This document shows, in pieces, positions 4,934-9,403 of a stretch of 9,403 bases of DNA. The number at the start of each line of letters is the position of its first letter. The first letter of the stretch is position 1. The position numbers were made by a program, and so were the translations under genes. The DNA is taken from positions 1 through 9,403 of the forward strand of contig JAISCK010000014.1 in NCBI GenBank assembly GCA_031265635.1, in the 5' to 3' direction. This DNA comes from Spirochaetaceae bacterium (GTDB taxonomy: Bacteria > Spirochaetota > Spirochaetia > Treponematales > Breznakiellaceae). Under the pieces are notes generated by a model. The model was given only the letters and a program-made list of their open reading frames with translations. It was not told the origin of the DNA and did not search any database.

Positions 4934-7858
4934 TCAACCGAGCGGTTTCTCCTGTATACGGCCCTGCTCACGGTCAAAATAGAAAATCACCCGGCTTCGC
5001 TTTTGTTTCACTTCATAATAGCGGTCATGGCTTTCCATGACCACCCCCGGAAAAACGGTTCCCCGCACGGTTATTTCCGAATCGTGGTGTTCTTCGAATT
5101 TTTCCCTTAAATTGAATACCCTGAGATTGTACTGTTCCAGAATCTTCATCAGCCGGAGTTTTGCTGTCCTGGCCTCTGCCAGTTCCATGCGGCCGGCCGT
5201 TTTTATCTTTTCATCGGCCTCAAGAAGACGGGCCCTGATTTTTTCGATTTCCCGTTCGCTTACTTCAATCTGGTCTTTTATCAAATAATCCTGCCCAAAA
5301 GAAATCTCGGTCCTGTTTCCCTGTTCCGATCCTATGCTGGCGGCGTCCGCGCCCCGCCGGGCCTTGCATACCCCGCCTACGAGGCGGCCCTTTTCGCCGT
5401 TGAGAATCAGGCGGCCGTTGGTCTTTATGTTGCAGAGTATGCAGCCGTTCCTGACCGTTATGTCCTCGACAGCCATGAGGGTAGCCTGTTCGGCAAAGGC
5501 GGCTTCGATGGTGGTCCGGGCCCGTATAATGCCCCTGCCGCCGCCTATGATGCCCCCGGCTATGGCCACCCTGCCCCCGGCGGAAACAAGGGAGGATTCG
5601 GCCCCGCCGCCGATCAGTACGTCCTGGCTTCCCATGACCTTGAATCCCGGAGAAACCTTGCCTGAAACCCGTATTTCCCCGGAGAATTTGATGTCCCCTG
5701 TGGCAAGCCCCACATCGCCCTCGACCGCGTGGAGGGTGATGATTTTAAGAACATTGTCCTTAAAGGAAAGCTCCCCTGACAAGGCCGCCACAAGGCGCGT
5801 GATTGCCCCTGAGGGAACTTCTTTTATGGAGGCGTCATGGCCTATTGTTTCGCGCGCGCCCTGTTCGGCGGCAAGGACCGCGCCCCTGACATCATAGCCG
5901 TCCCGCCCCGCGTCGCCTTCCCTGGAAAGCTCCGCCACAGGATTTCCCGTCGCAACGGAAACAAAATGCCGCTGGTTTTTGTAGTCGGCCCTGCCCTCGC
6001 CGGTAACGGTAAGGGCGCGGGAAACGTTTGGATCAACAAGCCACTTTACGGAAGAGCCGCCTCCGGCCACCGGAACTTCGCCTCTGGCGGCCACGGTCCG
6101 GGAGGAGCCCCCGGTCATGGCCTCCCGGTAGGCGCTTTCAATGGCCGCCTTGTCAATACCCTTGATAACGCCGGCCTCCTTGAGCGCCTCAAGTATCATC
6201 GCCGGTTTAAGGGGAACGCCTGAGCCCGCTTCTTTAACAAGGGCTATGTCCGCGCTCATAGCGTCGGCGGAAACCGTAACCGTTACCTGGGCGTCCCGGT
6301 ATTCGGCGGCCTGGCCCCAGAATACCCTTTCGCCGTCATGAACAAGGAGTATGCCGCTCTGGTCGGCGATGATATTCTGCCCCTGCTGATGGAGCCCCTT
6401 GTACAGCTTGATGTCCGGGTCATTACCCGGAAGGCCCGGAAGGACAGCGCCGAAAACATCAACGCCGGGAGTTCCGGCAGCCGGGGCGCTTACCTGGGCT
6501 ACTGTCTGGCCCTTTTCTACCCTGGCGATATTGGTAACATCGGCCAGGGGAATAAAGCGGTCCCTGTTTACCGCAAGCTGCCACTGGGATATGGTTTTGA
6601 GCTTTTCCAGTATGGCGTTCTTTTCCGGGTCGGGGAGAAAGGCAGCGAGGATTTTTACTTCCTTGTCCTTTCCCCTGGTTGATTCCCTGCCTTCCGCCAG
6701 CACATAATTGTCAAGGACAAGATCGTTCCCCTGCATAAAGGCGCCGACATCGGCCTTTACCTGTTCGACGTTAAAACCCTTGACGCCTGACTGCCTGATG
6801 ACGCTTGCGATAGCCTGCATACGGAGCGGCGTTCCGCCCGCCGCGCCCTTGCGGAGAAAAAGCGCTGCCCTGAGCCCGCCGGCGCTTATGTCTACCCTGG
6901 CTTCGGCCTCCTGGGTCCGCACCACAGGATACAAGGCGGTTTCCCCGCTTTGTACGGCCTGTTTTATTACGCTGTCCAGATCCGCCGCGTCCACAAGGCT
7001 TTCTTCCGGGGCGCCCTTTTCCTTAGCCAGGGCGAGTATGTCTTTTCCGCCCGGAACGGCAAAACGGCTGTCGCCGGGTTCAAACCTGAAAAAGAAAGTT
7101 ATCCCATCGGAACCCTTTTCGACATTCCAGACAGGTTTGGCAAGGGGCGTTATGTCGGCCCAGGTATCGCCAATCCTCAGCAGCCCGGCCCGTTCAGCGT
7201 AAAGCTCGTTCTTTGCCCGTTTTATGCCCGCGCCCAAAAGAAAAAACCCGCCGCTCTGCCGGCGCGGCGCAATGGGCCTGCCGTATACGTTCTTTCCCGG
7301 TTTGGGCGCTTTGGGCGGCGTGAGGGCGCCGAGTTTTGCCCCTTTGGGAGCATAGCGCAGTTCATGTACCTCGGGGTCTATTTCGGCCTTTTCCCGTATT
7401 TCCTTCCTGTCCCAGACCACGACAAGTTCTTCTTTCGGGGGAAGGAAAGGAAGGAGATTGGGTTTTTTGACTATGGTTTCCCGTTTGACCTTTTCGGTTT
7501 TTATTTTGAAGATCTCAGGCGGCGGGGCCTTTGCGAGAATCTCATCGGTCAGGGGCGTAACATCCGCGGGTATGGCAAGGGTTTCCCAGGCAACCGTTTC
7601 CGGCGCGGCCTCTTCCGGGGGAATCCCCTGTACGAGGATAAGTTCAAGAGGCGCCTTGGCCCTGGCCGCTTTTTTGAGAAAGTCTTCTATGGTTTGGAGC
7701 GGAGGAGAAGGACTGAGGCGCTTTTCGTTGATGAGCTTACAGACCGCGTCCCTGTCCCAGCCAAGCCCGTCCTTGTCGGGAACAAAAGAGAGCTTCGCTT
7801 CCAGCTCCGGCCCGTCAATCGCAATAGACGCGGTCCCGGTAACAATAGTTCCGACCAT
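4934..7858 (-). CDS. FapA/DUF342-family protein with three N-terminal domain copies
   Basis: A 974-residue soluble protein without signal peptide or membrane segment. The C-terminal half has the DUF342 architecture: a Gly/Val/Ile-rich right-handed beta-helix (about 680-855) with repeats such as GDVGLATGDIKFSGEIRVSG, VSAGGRVAIAGGIIGGG and GRLVGGVCKARRG, then a charged coiled coil (about 860-925), then a short beta-rich end. The N-terminal two thirds hold three diverged copies of the FapA N-terminal domain (about 9-200, 319-475, 522-667), each closing with a G..G..V.G motif (GKNVYG, GVDVFG, GYDVRG). Most FapA proteins I recall have one copy and 450-650 residues. FapA in Vibrio affects polar flagellum assembly and responds to EIIAGlc; the role elsewhere is poorly defined. 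The adjacent MinD-like ATPase supports a localisation function. The start is ATG 7858. The ribosome site is awkward, with GAGG 11 bases away and GGAG only 2 away, but no better in-frame start exists before an upstream stop. Confidence 0.85.
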   Translation of the reverse strand: MVGTIVTGTASIAIDGPELEAKLSFVPDKDGLGWDRDAVCKLINEKRLSPSPPLQTIEDFLKKAARAKAPLELILVQGIPPEEAAPETVAWETLAIPADVTPLTDEILAKAPPPEIFKIKTEKVKRETIVKKPNLLPFLPPKEELVVVWDRKEIREKAEIDPEVHELRYAPKGAKLGALTPPKAPKPGKNVYGRPIAPRRQSGGFFLLGAGIKRAKNELYAERAGLLRIGDTWADITPLAKPVWNVEKGSDGITFFFRFEPGDSRFAVPGGKDILALAKEKGAPEESLVDAADLDSVIKQAVQSGETALYPVVRTQEAEARVDISAGGLRAALFLRKGAAGGTPLRMQAIASVIRQSGVKGFNVEQVKADVGAFMQGNDLVLDNYVLAEGRESTRGKDKEVKILAAFLPDPEKNAILEKLKTISQWQLAVNRDRFIPLADVTNIARVEKGQTVAQVSAPAAGTPGVDVFGAVLPGLPGNDPDIKLYKGLHQQGQNIIADQSGILLVHDGERVFWGQAAEYRDAQVTVTVSADAMSADIALVKEAGSGVPLKPAMILEALKEAGVIKGIDKAAIESAYREAMTGGSSRTVAARGEVPVAGGGSSVKWLVDPNVSRALTVTGEGRADYKNQRHFVSVATGNPVAELSREGDAGRDGYDVRGAVLAAEQGARETIGHDASIKEVPSGAITRLVAALSGELSFKDNVLKIITLHAVEGDVGLATGDIKFSGEIRVSGKVSPGFKVMGSQDVLIGGGAESSLVSAGGRVAIAGGIIGGGRGIIRARTTIEAAFAEQATLMAVEDITVRNGCILCNIKTNGRLILNGEKGRLVGGVCKARRGADAASIGSEQGNRTEISFGQDYLIKDQIEVSEREIEKIRARLLEADEKIKTAGRMELAEARTAKLRLMKILEQYNLRVFNLREKFEEHHDSEITVRGTVFPGVVMESHDRYYEVKQKRSRVIFYFDREQGRIQEKPLG

Positions 7859-7916
7859 ATCTCCAACAGCCTCTATAAGTTATACACGAAGCCCCTTCAA
7901 CACGGCAAAGACCCCG
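7859..7916 (-). other. 58-base gap between ATPase and FapA genes
   Basis: The longest non-coding stretch in the window. It contains only weak inverted repeats (stems of about four bases), no T-run terminator and no clear -35/-10 pair. The last dozen bases hold the poorly spaced ribosome-site candidates GAGG and GGAG for the FapA gene. I see nothing else in it. Confidence 0.5.
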
Positions 7917-9053
7917 TTACACCCTAAACCCCTGGGACAGGGCCTGGCTGAGTTTGCTTTTCAGGAAGGCGCTTTCTTTTTTCAATGTGGCAATTTCAAA
8001 CTGCTGGGTTTTAACGGTTTCAATGAGGTCCCCCTGGGTGAGGGCCCCGGTATGGAGCAGGTCTTCCATGTATTCCATATTGCTGTTGAAATCCGCTTCC
8101 GCCTCAAGGCTCGCTTCCTGAAAGCTCGTGTCCGTATCCTGGTTGAAGGAGAACGTGTCGTCTTCGCTTGAAAGTATTTTGTCGGCGATACGGTATATGG
8201 CCTGGGACAATATGGCCTGGGGCTTGTAAAGGATTATGGGCAGCCGCGAGGAAAGCGCCACATCCTGCATGGCGTCCCGGTATACCACGCCCAAATGTTC
8301 AATCTTTATGTCCAGATATTCCTCGCAGGACCGCCTGATTTTCATGGCCACATCAGCGTCTTTGGGATCTTCAATCATGTTCATGATGAGCCTGGGCCTG
8401 AAATGGTTTATCTTTTCCTGAAACTGGGCATAGCCTTTGGGATCCAGGGCGGAAATATCCTTGAGCATACGGGGTATGTAGAGCTTGCGGAGACCCGACT
8501 TGTCCTTGCGGAGATTTTCAAGATATTCAAAACCCTTGCCGCCCCTGGTAAAAATCGTGTACATGACCCGGAACACCGTATTCTTGAGGAACACATAGGC
8601 GTTGAGAGTAGCCGTTACCGTAGGGGCGCTTACCACAATACCCTGCCCCGAAAGGAGAAAGAGATCCAGAATGAACTGGTGGGTCCCCGCGCCCAGGTCC
8701 AGGACCAGTATGTCCGCGTCCACTTGCAGCAGGCGGCGAATCAGGGCGTTCCGCTGCGAAGCCTTGAGATTGGCCGCGCCGGGGATTTCCCCGTCGCCGG
8801 GAATAAAGCGGAGATTGCGAATATCGGTATCAGCAATAACCTGGTTAAAGTCCGATCTGGTATCGCCGAGGAAAGTCCCTATCCCCGTCCTGGGCGCCTG
8901 GTAGCCTATGACAAGATGCAGATTCGAAGCGCCCAGGTCCAGGTCCGCCAGCACAACCTTTTGACCCGACTGGGCAAAGGCCACCGCCAGATTCGCGGCT
9001 ATAAGGGACTTGCCCACCCCGCCCTTGCCGCTGGCGATGGGAATAATACGCAT
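7917..9053 (-). CDS. MinD/ParA-like P-loop ATPase with coiled-coil tail
   Basis: A 378-residue cytosolic ATPase of the SIMIBI/MinD-ParA class. It opens directly with the deviant Walker A motif SGKGGVGKS (8-16; signature Lys10 and Lys15), followed by the A' motif ADLDLGASNLH (36-46) and Walker B ILVLDLGAGT (115-124). The GASNLH and DLGAGT forms resemble orphan MinD-like proteins of spirochaetes and deltaproteobacteria rather than chromosome-partition ParA or cell-division MinD. I see no amphipathic membrane-targeting helix like that of MinD. After the ATPase fold (to about 293) comes an acidic Asp/Glu/Ser/Phe-rich linker (about 296-330) and a predicted coiled coil (about 340-375). The start at 9053 is set by a GGAGG box 5 bases upstream and by the Walker A sitting at the N-terminus; the longer in-frame reading to 9137 adds 28 residues overlapping the preceding gene. 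ATG shares one base with that gene's stop (TGATG), implying coupled translation. Confidence 0.87.
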   Translation of the reverse strand: MRIIPIASGKGGVGKSLIAANLAVAFAQSGQKVVLADLDLGASNLHLVIGYQAPRTGIGTFLGDTRSDFNQVIADTDIRNLRFIPGDGEIPGAANLKASQRNALIRRLLQVDADILVLDLGAGTHQFILDLFLLSGQGIVVSAPTVTATLNAYVFLKNTVFRVMYTIFTRGGKGFEYLENLRKDKSGLRKLYIPRMLKDISALDPKGYAQFQEKINHFRPRLIMNMIEDPKDADVAMKIRRSCEEYLDIKIEHLGVVYRDAMQDVALSSRLPIILYKPQAILSQAIYRIADKILSSEDDTFSFNQDTDTSFQEASLEAEADFNSNMEYMEDLLHTGALTQGDLIETVKTQQFEIATLKKESAFLKSKLSQALSQGFRV

Positions 9054-9403
9054 CAGGACCTCCGTAGGATGATGTATGCTCCAAATATAGTACCAATATC
9101 GGCAGAAAATACGAGGAGGCTGAGACCCAGATACCACAGCGACGCGGGGAAATCCGCGGCAATATTAACCCGTAAAAACGGCGCCTGAAACCCCAGCCAG
9201 CCAATCAGGGCCATAACGCCGACCGCCTTTCCCGCCATATAGAGCGGAAGAAACACCCGGTATTCCCCCGCCCTTAGAACGATAAAGAGCGCCATCAGGG
9301 GAAAAAGGCAGTTCGGAGCCGCGTAGACTATATACGGAAACGCGCCGGCCAGAGTATTACCCCCCGGCCCGGTAAACAGCGTTATCAGCGCCGCCACCAC
9401 CAG
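9053..9403 (-). CDS. small multi-spanning membrane protein, 3' part
   Basis: An open frame entering from the window edge and ending with TGA at 9055-9053; 116 codons are visible. I do not recognise the family. It is very hydrophobic, with about four membrane segments: VVAALITLF at the edge, YIVYAAPNCLFPLMALFIVL, a stretch around LPLYMAGKAVGVMALIGWLG, and LWYLGLSLLVFSADIGTIFG before a short basic end IILRRS. A GTG at 9400-9398 could be read as a start but lies in the middle of a hydrophobic run and has no visible ribosome site, so the gene probably begins outside the window. Its stop overlaps the start of the MinD-like ATPase by one base, so the two are very likely cotranslated and may work together, for example as a membrane anchor for the ATPase. 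That partnership is inference only. Confidence 0.7.
   Translation of the reverse strand: MVVAALITLFTGPGGNTLAGAFPYIVYAAPNCLFPLMALFIVLRAGEYRVFLPLYMAGKAVGVMALIGWLGFQAPFLRVNIAADFPASLWYLGLSLLVFSADIGTIFGAYIILRRS
9059..9063 (-). promoter_or_regulatory. ribosome binding site deciding the ATPase start
   Basis: GGAGG on the minus strand, 5 bases before ATG 9053-9051. It lies inside the end of the upstream membrane-protein gene and supports the internal start over the longer in-frame reading from 9137. Confidence 0.8.

Larger units (their letters stand above)
1..9403 (-). other. probable co-oriented operon of eight genes
   Basis: Eight consecutive minus-strand genes are joined by a 1-base overlap (membrane protein/ATPase), gaps of 58, 39 and 2 bases, an 8-base overlap (thrC/eda), and gaps of 8 and 23 bases. 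No rho-independent terminator is visible between any pair. Both ends of the unit lie outside the window. Internal promoters before FapA or lgt cannot be excluded. Confidence 0.6.

Noticed and set aside
7859..7916. Possible terminator between the ATPase and FapA genes
   Set aside because: The only inverted repeats are about four bases long and no T-run follows on the minus strand.
6950..7927. A 325-codon plus-strand frame opposite the FapA gene
   Set aside because: Its composition is Gly/Arg/Phe-rich with no domain-like pattern, and the opposing minus-strand gene has clear family motifs. It is a mirror of that gene's codon usage.
9054..9137. N-terminal extension of the ATPase to an upstream ATG
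   Set aside because: It would place 28 unrelated residues before the Walker A motif and overlap the membrane-protein gene. The internal ATG has an ideal GGAGG site.
8295..9188. A 297-codon plus-strand frame opposite the MinD-like ATPase
   Set aside because: It is antisense to a gene with intact Walker motifs and has no plausible ribosome site or domain of its own.

Overview
The window is a tightly packed bacterial chromosome segment in which every supported gene lies on the minus strand. The best guess for the host is a spirochaete of the Treponema type. That rests on a FapA/DUF342 protein paired with a MinD-like ATPase, an Lgt enzyme (so lipoproteins are made), and moderately high GC with long spurious antisense ORFs. 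This is inference from gene content and recollection of related genomes; no marker gene in the window fixes the taxonomy.

In transcription order (high to low coordinates) the layout is: the 3' end of a small multi-spanning membrane protein (9403-9053); a MinD/ParA-like P-loop ATPase with a C-terminal acidic and coiled-coil tail (9053-7917); a 974-residue FapA/DUF342 protein with three divergent copies of the N-terminal domain (7858-4934); prolipoprotein diacylglyceryl transferase Lgt (4894-3863); threonine synthase ThrC with an unusual in-frame insertion (3860-2463); a KDPG/KHG aldolase fused to a VOC-like C-terminal domain (2470-1505); a PfkB-family 2-keto-3-deoxygluconate kinase (1496-468); and the start of a LUD-domain protein (444-1, running off the window).

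All gene junctions are short: overlaps of 1 and 8 bases, or gaps of 2, 8, 23, 39 and 58 bases. I see no terminator hairpin or convincing promoter inside the window, so the eight genes look like one long co-oriented transcription unit or several nested ones.

Functionally there are three blocks. The first (membrane protein, MinD-like ATPase, FapA) looks like a spatial-organisation or flagellum/cell-pole module. The second (Lgt, ThrC) is housekeeping: lipoprotein lipidation and threonine synthesis. The third (aldolase, kinase) completes the lower hexuronate/Entner-Doudoroff route: KDG is phosphorylated to KDPG, which is cleaved to pyruvate and glyceraldehyde 3-phosphate. The LUD protein follows it, with an unknown redox or carbon role.

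The points most worth a second look are the triplicated FapA N-domain, the ThrC insertion whose DNA carries two hairpins, and the aldolase-VOC fusion. I did not find a CRISPR array, tRNA, rRNA, insertion sequence or phage gene.
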